5,151 nucleotides of DNA from Filomicrobium sp. (GTDB lineage: Bacteria > Pseudomonadota > Alphaproteobacteria > Rhizobiales > Hyphomicrobiaceae). The notes below the pieces were generated by a model. The model did no database searches. It was given only the letters and a program-made list of their open reading frames with translations, and was not told the origin of the DNA. The stretch covers positions 1 through 5,151 of the forward strand of contig JAUWFF010000135.1 of assembly GCA_030607105.1 (NCBI GenBank). The letters are read 5' to 3'. Of this stretch, positions 1 through 5,151 are shown piece after piece; position 1 is the first letter of the stretch; every line of letters begins with the position of its first letter. Both the position numbers and the translations under genes were made by a program.

Positions 1-163
1 GTCATTTTGCCAGCGACGATAGCGCTCTATCGACGATTTTTCCCTAAAGCGGTCGCTGCCGAGTCGCACTGATGGCCTTGACCGACCGGTCCACTGCGCG
101 CATTTCAACGTTCACGGCAGCGAACAAACGCACCGAAAAAAATCCGCCAACAGGGAGGACTCC
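1..163. other. Left flank, no gene assigned
   Basis: No complete gene is visible. Two short readings run off the left edge. On the plus strand, a frame open from base 1 stops at a TGA at 70-72 and would be the last 23 residues of a protein. On the minus strand, a GTG at 69-67 preceded by AAGG with a 6-base spacer could begin a protein rich in Arg and Glu that runs off the edge. Neither can be chosen from so little sequence. Before the gene that starts at 164 there is a good -35-like TTGACC (78-83), but the hexamer 17 bases downstream (CATTTC, 101-106) is a poor -10, so a promoter here is only suggested. An 8-base palindrome GACCGGTC lies at 84-91. Confidence 0.3.
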
Positions 164-559
164 GTGATCCACAAGGTCAAAATCGCAGTTTTTGTCGCAC
201 TGATTTCGCTATTTAGCGCACTATCGGCGACCGGCATTTCACGCGCCGCCGACGCTCAGAATGTGCCGGCGAAGAGCGCCGATTACACAGAGCAGGGACT
301 GCTCGATGGAGCGTATAACTTTTGTGCAACCGTGCAGAACCGTCATGCCAAATCCTGCGACTGCGAGCAAAAATTGCTGAGTGATCCCAAGCGGTTCGGT
401 GCCGAAGAGCGCGAAATGGCATACTACTACTTCACCGATCAGGATCGCTTTAAGAAAGAGTTCCAATCCCGCATTGCCGTTGATCCGAAATGGCAGGACG
501 GTTTTGCTCTTCGCATGTCTAACATGCAGGCCCTAATCATTGCGGCGTGTGGCGCCTAG
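164..559 (+). CDS. Small secreted four-cysteine protein of unknown function
   Basis: Product of 131 residues, not recognised as a named family. The GTG start is supported by a strong Shine-Dalgarno GGGAGG at 153-158 with a 5-base spacer. The N-terminus is a classic Sec signal peptide: Lys at 4 and 6, a hydrophobic core at about 7-23, and a likely signal peptidase I site after Ser-Arg-Ala at 26-28. The mature part, about 103 residues, is therefore probably periplasmic. It contains four cysteines (54, 65, 67, 129), two of them in a Cys-Asp-Cys motif. In the oxidising periplasm these could form two disulfides, with Cys54 and the near-C-terminal Cys129 as possible partners of the pair. The rest is charged and looks helical, with a Tyr-rich stretch at 87-89. 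There is no lipobox and no further membrane segment. It stands alone, 219 bases before the next gene on the same strand. That it is exported is well supported; its role is unknown. Confidence 0.85.
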   Translation: MIHKVKIAVFVALISLFSALSATGISRAADAQNVPAKSADYTEQGLLDGAYNFCATVQNRHAKSCDCEQKLLSDPKRFGAEEREMAYYYFTDQDRFKKEFQSRIAVDPKWQDGFALRMSNMQALIIAACGA

Positions 560-592
560 TCTCTAGCGCTCCCAGTGTAACCAAAAATGCAC

Positions 593-622
593 CCCGGGCC
601 GCGCGTTTGGCTCGAGCCCGGG
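593..622. repeat. Short inverted repeat downstream of the secreted-protein gene
   Basis: CCCGGGC at 593-599 pairs perfectly with GCCCGGG at 616-622 across a 16-base loop. An alternative 10-base palindrome, GGCTCGAGCC, lies at 609-618 and partly overlaps it. It is 33 bases after the stop codon at 559, where a terminator would be expected, but no T-run follows, so intrinsic termination is not well supported. It could simply be a chance match in GC-rich spacer. Confidence 0.25.
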
Positions 623-711
623 CTCCCCCGATACTCGATTGCCGGCGAGATTATCCCGGCGCAGGTCAGACACAATTAAAGGCCATCTTTACGAAGCCCG
701 CCTCAACGATA

Positions 712-741
712 TTGTTGTTTCACCGGCTTGCGGCTTATTCT
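712..741 (+). promoter_or_regulatory. Possible sigma70-type promoter for the 779-1579 gene
   Basis: TTGTTG at 712-717 and TATTCT at 736-741 are separated by 18 bases and resemble -35 and -10 hexamers. They sit about 40 bases upstream of the ATG at 779, inside the locally AT-richer part of the 560-778 spacer. The match is imperfect and no experimental start is known. The rest of the 560-778 spacer shows no convincing gene. Confidence 0.25.
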
Positions 742-778
742 AAGCGCAGTGAGAGTTCCGGTGACGTGACGAGGCGCC

Positions 779-1579
779 ATGAAACCCCTCTGGCCGTTGC
801 GACGAAGTTGGAATTGGGCGCGCTTGTTTCGGCGCTTCCGACAGAATGCGTTGAGCACCTTGTCTTCGGCGGTATTCTTATGCGTACTCATGGTGTTCGC
901 TGTGATCGCGGGCTTACGTCGAGCTACGTGGCGCCTGCGCAGGCGGATGCTGGGATGGCCTGCACAAGGGGAACGGAATATGTCTTCCATTGCGCCCACC
1001 GGACTGGCGGCCAACCCGCGCCGGCAGGTTCTCATGCTCGACAGTACGACTGCGGCCAGCGCCTCCACCAGCAACGACACCGTCGCCTCGCGCGAAAACC
1101 TGCGGCCGAGCGCCGGCGAAGCTACCGCGAAACATGCAGCGAATGCTGCGGTGCTTGCAAACCTCAATCTAAGCCTAAGCGCGCCCGCGGTTCTTGCCGT
1201 GGTTGAAGATGCCGTAGCTCGCCGCAGGCTTTATTGGGAAGGGCTGGAATCCGTATTCGGGCGACTCATTCAGGTCGAAGGCAGAATGGATGATGTCTAC
1301 GATCTCATGACCATCTGCTATTTCGAATGGCTCTACACCAAGCCGGTCAAACGCCGCATCATCCGGTTGATTGAGACTTCGCAGCCCGGCGCCATGCGGT
1401 GGCAGCACATGGTGAGGCACCTCATTTGCTTTGAGTTTGACGGGGACCGAGACCACCCCGAACTACATCCCGTCCATAAGCTCTACTTTTCCAGTTCCCG
1501 GGTCCGGATGTTCTTTGACGCTGAAGGCCGGTTCGTGCATTGGGATCGACCGTACGTCGGCCGGCGCTTCATGCTCTAG
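779..1579 (+). CDS. Hypothetical protein, one putative membrane segment plus soluble domain
   Basis: Product of 266 residues; I do not recognise the family. Three parts can be seen. Residues 1-60 are very basic and hold one hydrophobic stretch at about 27-46, flanked by Arg clusters on both sides, so a single membrane anchor is possible. Residues 70-135 are a low-complexity Ala/Ser/Thr/Asn linker. Residues 136-266 look like a folded domain, helical first, then a short beta-rich end with aromatic and His residues (Asp-His-Pro at 225-227, His-Trp at 254-255). The start is uncertain. ATG 779 has a modest GAGG at 771-774. An in-frame ATG at 980 (Met68) has a better-spaced AAGGGGAA at 966-973, and would give a 199-residue cytoplasmic protein without the membrane segment. 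Codon use between 779 and 980 still looks coding-like, so the longer form is given. It converges on the gene ending at 1611, leaving only 31 bases. No partner gene suggests a function. Confidence 0.7.
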   Translation: MKPLWPLRRSWNWARLFRRFRQNALSTLSSAVFLCVLMVFAVIAGLRRATWRLRRRMLGWPAQGERNMSSIAPTGLAANPRRQVLMLDSTTAASASTSNDTVASRENLRPSAGEATAKHAANAAVLANLNLSLSAPAVLAVVEDAVARRRLYWEGLESVFGRLIQVEGRMDDVYDLMTICYFEWLYTKPVKRRIIRLIETSQPGAMRWQHMVRHLICFEFDGDRDHPELHPVHKLYFSSSRVRMFFDAEGRFVHWDRPYVGRRFML

Positions 1580-1610
1580 AGCGCGAAAGAATGAACGATG
1601 GCGACAAGGC

Positions 1611-2522
1611 TCAGCCCGTTAAATCGATGACTTCCGCCATGGCGCTGATGCCATTCGTCCCGCTCTGCTCATCCCAGTCGAGGTAATTGCGCATTTCACC
1701 GCCGAACCGCAGCGCCCGCAATGCGGCAAAGTCAATGTTGGCCGAGACCCAGCCCCGCTCATTGAGTGTGCCCTCCGCCAACACTCCATCATCGGAAACA
1801 CCCTGTTCTGATGGGACAAAAACCCCCGCCGCGCCAGAGTTGTAATCGATAGCCGGTGACCAAGTCGCCTCGCCCACCGTCGGGCTTGTTACGCACGCAA
1901 TCTGGTTTTCCAGCGCTCGGGCCCGTGCCCCGGTACGCACGCGGTGATAACCTGAAGCAAATTCCGTGCACGATGGAACGAGCAGCAGCTCGGCCCCGGC
2001 AGCCGCCAGGGTCCGAACTTGCACTGGAAATTCACTATCGTAACAAATCGCGATCCCAATCCGTCCGAGTTCGGTCTCAAATAGCCTTAACTGGCCGCCA
2101 CCCTCTATGCCCCATTCGCGTTCGAACGGGGTCATGATTACCTTGGTCTGTTCGCCGACTTGGCCTTTCGGGGTGACCAGTTGCGCCGCGTTGAAATAGC
2201 GCCCGTCATCGCGCACTACAGGTCCGCTCCCGACGAGAATATGGACGTCATGCATGCGTGCGAGATCGGCGTGAAACGCAACCCTCTCGCCAGCCAGCTC
2301 CGCTACACCTTTCAGTGTCGCCTTCAGGTCGAGGGCCACCTCTTTGCCGAGCGCTGCAGCCTGTTCAAGGGCGGCGTATTCCGGGAACACGAGGAGCTTG
2401 GCACCCGACCCGGCGCCCTCGCTCACCCACCGGCTGACCTTGTCCTGCCAGTCTTTTAGCGTGGCCACTGGATCAAGGGGGTATTGAGCCGTGGCGACTT
2501 TCAAGCTGTCGGGTGCCGTCAT
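1611..2522 (-). CDS. Carbon-nitrogen hydrolase, nitrilase superfamily
   Basis: Product of 303 residues, the usual length for a single-domain nitrilase-superfamily amidase. These are cytoplasmic enzymes that hydrolyse non-peptide C-N bonds (amides, carbamoyl amines) through a Glu-Lys-Cys triad. All three are visible: Glu48 in Phe-Pro-Glu-Tyr, Lys127 in Gln-Thr-Lys-Val, and the nucleophile Cys160 in Ile-Cys-Tyr-Asp-Ser-Glu-Phe-Pro. A further conserved Glu follows the Lys (Glu134 in Pro-Phe-Glu). The start at 2522 is chosen because its ATG overlaps the upstream TGA as ATGA and the protein then begins right at the first beta strand (Leu-Lys-Val-Ala-Thr-Ala-Gln). A longer in-frame reading back to 2705 would only add 61 residues that shadow the acetyltransferase gene. 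There is no clear Shine-Dalgarno, which fits translational coupling. Related hydrolases are known fused behind a GNAT domain (for example B. subtilis YhcX, from memory), matching the neighbour here. The substrate cannot be told; beta-ureidopropionase, omega-amidase or carbamoylputrescine-type activity are all possible. Confidence 0.93.
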   Translation of the reverse strand: MTAPDSLKVATAQYPLDPVATLKDWQDKVSRWVSEGAGSGAKLLVFPEYAALEQAAALGKEVALDLKATLKGVAELAGERVAFHADLARMHDVHILVGSGPVVRDDGRYFNAAQLVTPKGQVGEQTKVIMTPFEREWGIEGGGQLRLFETELGRIGIAICYDSEFPVQVRTLAAAGAELLLVPSCTEFASGYHRVRTGARARALENQIACVTSPTVGEATWSPAIDYNSGAAGVFVPSEQGVSDDGVLAEGTLNERGWVSANIDFAALRALRFGGEMRNYLDWDEQSGTNGISAMAEVIDLTG

Positions 2523-3112
2523 ATCAGCGACTTTGTCCAAAACTGCAGCTGCTTTGTGGTTTCCTCCGTCTGGTCGATATCCTTCCAGGCGTACTCGGCC
2601 CGCAGACCTTCGGCCGGACTGTAGCCGCGTTTTTGCCAGAAGGTTTCCAGCGAGCGGTAAATTGCCGGCTTCAAGGGATGATCGTCGGGCCGGACCACCC
2701 GGCAAAAAGTGGCGATCTCAAAACCGCCCAGTCGCCGCGCGTGCGCCTCGCGCTCATCAAAGAATTTGTGGCCGACGCCCTGCCCACGATAGTCCCCGAT
2801 CAGAACGGATTCACCACAATAGAAAACTTTGCCGATATCGTAACCGGCTGCTTTGAACGGAGTGATGAACTCCTGATCCGTCTCCGCCAACGGGGACGCC
2901 GTAGATGCCCCGACGATCTCGTCACCATCACGAGCCACCACGCAAACGGCGCCGTTCGCTGCAATGAACTTAGCCAGATATTCGCGCTCATATTCCTCCG
3001 AACCGTCATATAGATAGGGCCAGTCGCGAAACACCGCGATGCGTAGTCGCGCCAGATCCGAAAGGACGTTCTTAAGTCCGGGCCCGGTCATCGCCTCTAC
3101 ACTCAGGCTCAT
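2519..3112 (-). CDS. GNAT-family N-acetyltransferase
   Basis: Product of 197 residues with a GNAT fold: a family that transfers an acyl group from acyl-CoA to an amine. The acyl-CoA pyrophosphate-binding motif A is clear at about 101-117, with Arg109-Gly-Gln-Gly-Val-Gly114 in the form R-G-x-G-x-G. The C-terminal part carries a distinctive stretch with Arg-Pro-Asp-Asp-His-Pro (141-146), Tyr152, Phe158-Trp159 and Arg162-Gly-Tyr164, the last resembling GNAT motif B. The start at 3112 is set by the ATGA overlap with the panD stop. The longer reading back to 3232 is antisense-free but lies wholly inside panD in another frame and is Arg/Gly-rich junk. A GGAG at 3124-3127 lies 11 bases upstream, too far to be strong, so re-initiation after panD is likely. 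The end overlaps the hydrolase start by the same 4 bases. At 197 residues it is much longer than enterobacterial PanM/PanZ (about 127), the GNAT that activates PanD. The substrate is unknown. Confidence 0.92.
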   Translation of the reverse strand: MSLSVEAMTGPGLKNVLSDLARLRIAVFRDWPYLYDGSEEYEREYLAKFIAANGAVCVVARDGDEIVGASTASPLAETDQEFITPFKAAGYDIGKVFYCGESVLIGDYRGQGVGHKFFDEREAHARRLGGFEIATFCRVVRPDDHPLKPAIYRSLETFWQKRGYSPAEGLRAEYAWKDIDQTEETTKQLQFWTKSLI

Positions 3113-3468
3113 GTGCGTGGCTTCTCCATTTTGTTGTCGCCCCCAACCACCACGACAGCTGGCTGCCAGGCTTTGGCCTCGGCTTCCTCCATCTGAGCGT
3201 AGGCGCAAATGATGAGCTTGTCGCCAACGCAAGCCAGCCGCGCCGCAGCACCGTTGAGGCCGATCACGCCCGACCCGGCGCCACCCTCGATCACATAGGT
3301 TGTGAAGCGGTTTCCGTTGTCGATGTTGTAGATCTCAACCCGTTCGTTGACGAACAGTCCGGTCGCTTCAATCAAATCCCGGTCAATCGAGATGGAGCCT
3401 TCATAATGAAGATCGCACTCCGTGACGGCTGCCCGATGCAGCTTGCATTTGAGAACAGTGAGCAGCAT
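3109..3468 (-). CDS. panD: Aspartate 1-decarboxylase (pyruvoyl enzyme)
   Basis: Product of 119 residues, slightly shorter than E. coli PanD (126). It decarboxylates L-aspartate to beta-alanine, the precursor of pantothenate and CoA, in the cytoplasm. The proenzyme cleaves itself between Gly24 and Ser25, turning Ser25 into the pyruvoyl cofactor; the site Tyr22-Glu-Gly-Ser25 is intact. Other functional residues known from E. coli are present at the same positions: Lys9, Arg54, Thr57, Tyr58 and Asn72 in Asn-Gly-Ala-Ala-Ala. The start aligns with the E. coli start, so 3468 is secure, although the only Shine-Dalgarno-like run, AGGGG at 3481-3485, is 12 bases away. The C-terminal tail past about residue 113 diverges, and the extension used by E. 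coli PanD to bind PanZ is missing. The stop overlaps the GNAT start (ATGA, 3112-3109). No panB, panC or panE is adjacent. The identification is firm; what the beta-alanine is used for here is open. Confidence 0.97.
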   Translation of the reverse strand: MLLTVLKCKLHRAAVTECDLHYEGSISIDRDLIEATGLFVNERVEIYNIDNGNRFTTYVIEGGAGSGVIGLNGAAARLACVGDKLIICAYAQMEEAEAKAWQPAVVVVGGDNKMEKPRT

Positions 3469-3526
3469 TGCCGAAAACGACCCCTGCGTATCGTTCGCCG
3501 GTGTAATCTAGACCTGACTGATGCGG
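3469..3526 (-). other. 58-base spacer between the NTF2-like gene and panD
   Basis: No convincing promoter hexamers are seen on the minus strand. A small hairpin, CTGAC (3514-3518) with GTCAG (3526-3530), overlaps the stop codon of the NTF2-like gene; it has a 7-base loop and no T-run, so it is not a good terminator. Read-through from the upstream gene into panD is therefore the simplest reading, making a four-gene transcript likely but not certain. Confidence 0.4.
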
Positions 3527-3961
3527 TCAGCCGGCGACCTGCGCAATCCAGTCCGTGAGGTTATAATAGGTCGTCACGCGGGTAATCTTGCCGTCACGAA
3601 TGGCGAAGAAAGCGCCGGCTGGGAGCCTGTAGGTCTGGCCGGCGGCATCAGGCAGACCGGGTTCGGTCTGAAGGTACTTTCCGGAGACGTTGAATTCCGC
3701 TGCTGCCCGTGTTCCGTCCTTGGAAACCAGCACCGTGATGTCGTCCAGCTTCTCCTCGTAGTGGTGCCCCATGCGACCCAGGAACGCGGTGAATTTCTCC
3801 TTGCCCTGTCGCCGCTCACCTTGATTAACATCATGAATGATGTCGTCGGCGAGACAGGTGAGCATAGCCTCCGTGTCAGCACTGTTGAAAGCGTCATAGT
3901 AACGGCGGATCAGGGCGGCTGTGGCCTGCCGGGCGGTGGATTCTTGCGTCGATTCGCTCAC
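3527..3961 (-). CDS. NTF2-like protein, ketosteroid-isomerase-related (SnoaL-like)
   Basis: Product of 144 residues, a full-length single NTF2-like domain (alpha+beta cone fold). The order fits: an N-terminal helix with Ala-Leu-Ile-Arg-Arg-Tyr-Tyr-Asp-Ala-Phe-Asn (16-26), a stretch Leu-Ala-Asp-Asp-Ile-Ile-His-Asp (37-44) at the pocket, Gly-Lys-Glu-Lys-Phe (53-57), then beta strands ending with Ile-Arg-Asp-Gly-Lys-Ile (121-126) and Tyr-Tyr-Asn-Leu-Thr-Asp-Trp (132-138). The form His-Asp-Val-Asn-Gln-Gly (43-48) is like that of proteins annotated as ketosteroid isomerase-related; members may be isomerases, cyclases, hydrolases or non-catalytic binders, so no reaction is assigned. The GTG start at 3961 is preferred over an ATG 20 codons upstream (4021) because it has a strong Shine-Dalgarno at the right distance and the extra residues are a basic, non-conserved-looking stretch. 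It is the first gene of the minus-strand block, 58 bases before panD. Confidence 0.9.
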   Translation of the reverse strand: MSESTQESTARQATAALIRRYYDAFNSADTEAMLTCLADDIIHDVNQGERRQGKEKFTAFLGRMGHHYEEKLDDITVLVSKDGTRAAAEFNVSGKYLQTEPGLPDAAGQTYRLPAGAFFAIRDGKITRVTTYYNLTDWIAQVAG

Positions 3962-3968
3962 CGGCGGT

Positions 3969-3975
3969 CTCCTCT
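3969..3975 (-). promoter_or_regulatory. Shine-Dalgarno that fixes the GTG start at 3961
   Basis: On the minus strand AGAGGAG is followed by a 7-base spacer and GTG at 3961-3959. This is the best ribosome binding site in the four-gene block and argues against the in-frame ATG at 4021 as the real start. Confidence 0.75.
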
Positions 3976-4011
3976 TTCTTTGGCGCCAATCGGAAGTCTC
4001 AGTGGTCGGCC

Positions 4012-4040
4012 TTGATAGCAAGCGCGGTGCGTCTGGCCAA
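4012..4040 (-). promoter_or_regulatory. Candidate sigma70-type promoter of the NTF2-panD-GNAT-hydrolase block
   Basis: On the minus strand TTGGCC (4040-4035) and TATCAA (4017-4012) are separated by exactly 17 bases; each matches four of six consensus positions. Transcription would begin near 4005, leaving a leader of about 45 bases before the GTG at 3961. If right, it lies inside the longer alternative reading frame from 4021 and would exclude that start. It is a visual match only. Confidence 0.4.
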
Positions 4041-4048
4041 GCCGCGAC

Positions 4049-4077
4049 TTGCTCAAAACGAGCGCACTCGCTAATCC
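4049..4077 (+). promoter_or_regulatory. Weak candidate promoter for trhO
   Basis: TTGCTC (4049-4054) and TAATCC (4072-4077) are 17 bases apart. The -10 is poor. If used, transcription would begin only a few bases before the ATG at 4087, giving an almost leaderless mRNA, which would fit the absence of a Shine-Dalgarno there. Confidence 0.2.
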
Positions 4078-4086
4078 AAACAGCCC

Positions 4087-5022
4087 ATGACGGATAAAAC
4101 CCAACATAAAGCGCCCGCCGTCGTCGTCGCAGCGCTCTACAAGTTCACCACGCTCGAGGCGTTCGAGGCGCTGCGCGCACCCTTGCAGCAGGCCTGCGAG
4201 GACGTTGGAGTGATGGGCACGCTTTTGCTCGCTAAAGAGGGGATCAACGGCACGATCGCCGGTACGCGCGCAGGCGTCGACCGGGTGCTGGCTCATATTT
4301 GCGGCCTTCCCGGTTGTGCCGACCTTGACTGGAAAGAGTCAGCGGCCGCGGCGATGCCCTTCAAGCGCATGAAGGTTCGGCTGAAGTTGGAAATCGTCAC
4401 CATGGGCGTCGAAGGAATTGACCCAAATCGCGCGGTCGGCACCTATGTCGCACCAGCCGACTGGAACGACCTGATTTCCAGGCCCGATGTAGTCGTCGTT
4501 GATACGCGCAATGATTATGAGTTCGCGATCGGCAGTTTTGATGGCGCCGTGAATCCGAGAACGCAGTCATTCCGCGAGTTCCCCAGCTGGGTGCGACAAG
4601 AGCTCAAACGAGACAACCATCCCAAGGTCGCGATGTTCTGCACTGGCGGCATCCGCTGCGAAAAAGCTACAGCACTGTTGAAGGAAATGGGCTTTGAGAA
4701 TGTCTATCACCTCAAGGGCGGCATCCTGAAGTACCTGGAGGACGTTCCCGCCGAAAACAGCAAGTGGCTGGGTGAATGCTTCGTCTTCGATGAACGCGTT
4801 TCCGTCGGTCATGGCCTTAAGTCCGGCCCCTACCAGCTCTGCTCGATCTGCCGCACGCCGTTTCTATCAGGTGAATCTGCTGGCGGTTACGCCAATCATC
4901 CCTGCCCCGACTGCGAGAAACAGGCGGACGCCGGGAAGAAGAAGGCTGCCGCCGAGCGCCAGCGCCAAATCGAACTCGCAAAAAAGCGTGGCCAGGACCA
5001 CATCGGACCGAAGCGCGTTTAA
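4087..5022 (+). CDS. trhO: tRNA uridine(34) hydroxylase, rhodanese-domain protein (YceA family)
   Basis: Product of 311 residues, typical for the TrhO/YceA family. TrhO performs the oxygen-dependent hydroxylation of U34 in the anticodon wobble position of several tRNAs to 5-hydroxyuridine, which is then converted to cmo5U or related modifications; it acts in the cytoplasm. Domains in order: an N-terminal alpha/beta domain (about 10-105) with the family motif Lys-Glu-Gly-Ile-Asn-Gly-Thr (50-56); a rhodanese domain (about 125-222) with Val-Asp-Thr-Arg-Asn-Asp-Tyr-Glu (138-145) and the active-site loop Cys185-Thr-Gly-Gly-Ile-Arg-Cys191; and a C-terminal part with two Cys pairs (252/255 and 273/276) that looks like a metal-binding knuckle, followed by a charged Lys/Arg/Glu helix. 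An in-frame TAA at 4072 leaves ATG 4087 as the first possible ATG. There is no visible Shine-Dalgarno. It is divergent from the NTF2-like gene, separated by 125 bases, and shows no functional link with that block. Confidence 0.95.
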   Translation: MTDKTQHKAPAVVVAALYKFTTLEAFEALRAPLQQACEDVGVMGTLLLAKEGINGTIAGTRAGVDRVLAHICGLPGCADLDWKESAAAAMPFKRMKVRLKLEIVTMGVEGIDPNRAVGTYVAPADWNDLISRPDVVVVDTRNDYEFAIGSFDGAVNPRTQSFREFPSWVRQELKRDNHPKVAMFCTGGIRCEKATALLKEMGFENVYHLKGGILKYLEDVPAENSKWLGECFVFDERVSVGHGLKSGPYQLCSICRTPFLSGESAGGYANHPCPDCEKQADAGKKKAAAERQRQIELAKKRGQDHIGPKRV

Positions 5023-5136
5023 TCCCCCTCCAGGTGCCGCCTATTCACGATGAGTTGAGATCCATTGGAATGCGCAAGGCTGCGTGCCATCTGCAGCTTT
5101 CTTCGCAGCGCGAAACCAAAAACGGATCGAACAGAG
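5023..5136. other. Spacer after trhO
   Basis: No gene recognised. An inverted repeat GCTGCG (5079-5084) with CGCAGC (5104-5109) has a 19-base loop and no T-run, so it is not a convincing terminator. A minus-strand frame is open from the right edge down to a stop at 5041-5043 (37 codons) and cannot be excluded as the tail of a gene, but nothing in it is recognisable. Confidence 0.3.
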
Positions 5137-5151
5137 ATGATCGAGCTTCAC
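5137..5151 (+). CDS. Possible start of another gene, cut by the window edge
   Basis: ATG at 5137 opens a frame of five codons (Met-Ile-Glu-Leu-His) that runs off the window. Upstream there is only a weak purine-rich AGAG. Such an N-terminus is common in bacterial glutathione S-transferases, but five residues cannot prove this; it is a guess. Confidence 0.25.

Noticed and set aside
547..1206. Plus-strand open frame of 219 codons across the gap and the start of the 779-1579 gene
   Set aside because: It overlaps the end of the secreted-protein gene and most of the first half of the next gene, is very rich in Arg, Ala and Pro with scattered Cys and His, and shows no domain. It looks like an alternate-frame shadow in GC-rich DNA.
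1564..1584. Hairpin at the end of the 779-1579 gene as a shared bidirectional terminator (GCGCT/AGCGC, plus the palindrome GCTCTAGAGC at 1573-1582)
   Set aside because: The stem is only five base pairs, it overlaps coding sequence, and there is no T-run on either strand.
2523..2705. N-terminal extension of the C-N hydrolase by 61 residues
   Set aside because: It lies wholly inside the acetyltransferase gene in another frame, resembles no nitrilase N-terminus, and the ATGA overlap at 2522 gives a natural start.
2513..3013. Plus-strand open frame of 166 codons opposite the acetyltransferase gene
   Set aside because: It is antisense to a gene with a clear GNAT motif, and no recognisable domain is seen in it.
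3113..3232. N-terminal extension of the acetyltransferase by 40 residues
   Set aside because: It lies wholly inside panD in another frame, has Arg/Gly/Ser-rich composition, and the ATGA overlap at 3112 gives a natural start.
1611..3961. A Nit1C-type nitrilase cluster
   Set aside because: A nitrilase and a GNAT occur together, as in Nit1C, but the radical SAM protein, AIR-synthase-like protein and flavoprotein of that cluster are absent and panD is not part of it.
3521..4015. Plus-strand open frame of 164 codons opposite the NTF2-like gene
   Set aside because: It is antisense to a gene with a strong Shine-Dalgarno and an intact domain; its own sequence shows no family.

Overview
The window looks like chromosomal DNA of an alphaproteobacterium, most likely of the Rhizobiales/Hyphomicrobiales group. 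This is inferred from the GC-rich coding style, GTG starts, and the protein sequences (PanD, TrhO, NTF2-like and nitrilase-type proteins typical of that group). No tRNA, rRNA, CRISPR array, insertion sequence or phage gene was seen.

Layout. The left part carries two plus-strand genes of unknown function: a small secreted four-cysteine protein (164-559), and after a 219-base gap a protein with one putative membrane segment and a soluble C-terminal domain (779-1579). The second converges on the 3' end of a minus-strand block of four genes, read right to left: an NTF2-like/ketosteroid-isomerase-related protein (3961-3527), aspartate 1-decarboxylase panD (3468-3109), a GNAT acetyltransferase (3112-2519) and a nitrilase-superfamily carbon-nitrogen hydrolase (2522-1611). 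The last three are joined by two identical 4-base ATGA stop/start overlaps, so they are almost certainly co-transcribed and translationally coupled. To the right, divergently transcribed, is trhO (4087-5022), which encodes the rhodanese-domain tRNA U34 hydroxylase. The window ends with what may be the first five codons of another gene.

How the genes may work together. PanD makes beta-alanine from aspartate, normally for pantothenate and CoA. It is locked in a coupled operon with an acetyltransferase and an amidase-type hydrolase, and no panB, panC or panE is seen beside it. This raises the possibility that the operon feeds beta-alanine (or a related amine) into an acylation/deamidation pathway, or salvages beta-alanine from amides or ureido compounds, rather than simply supplying CoA synthesis. 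This is inference. The operon is the most interesting item in the window; the rest looks ordinary.
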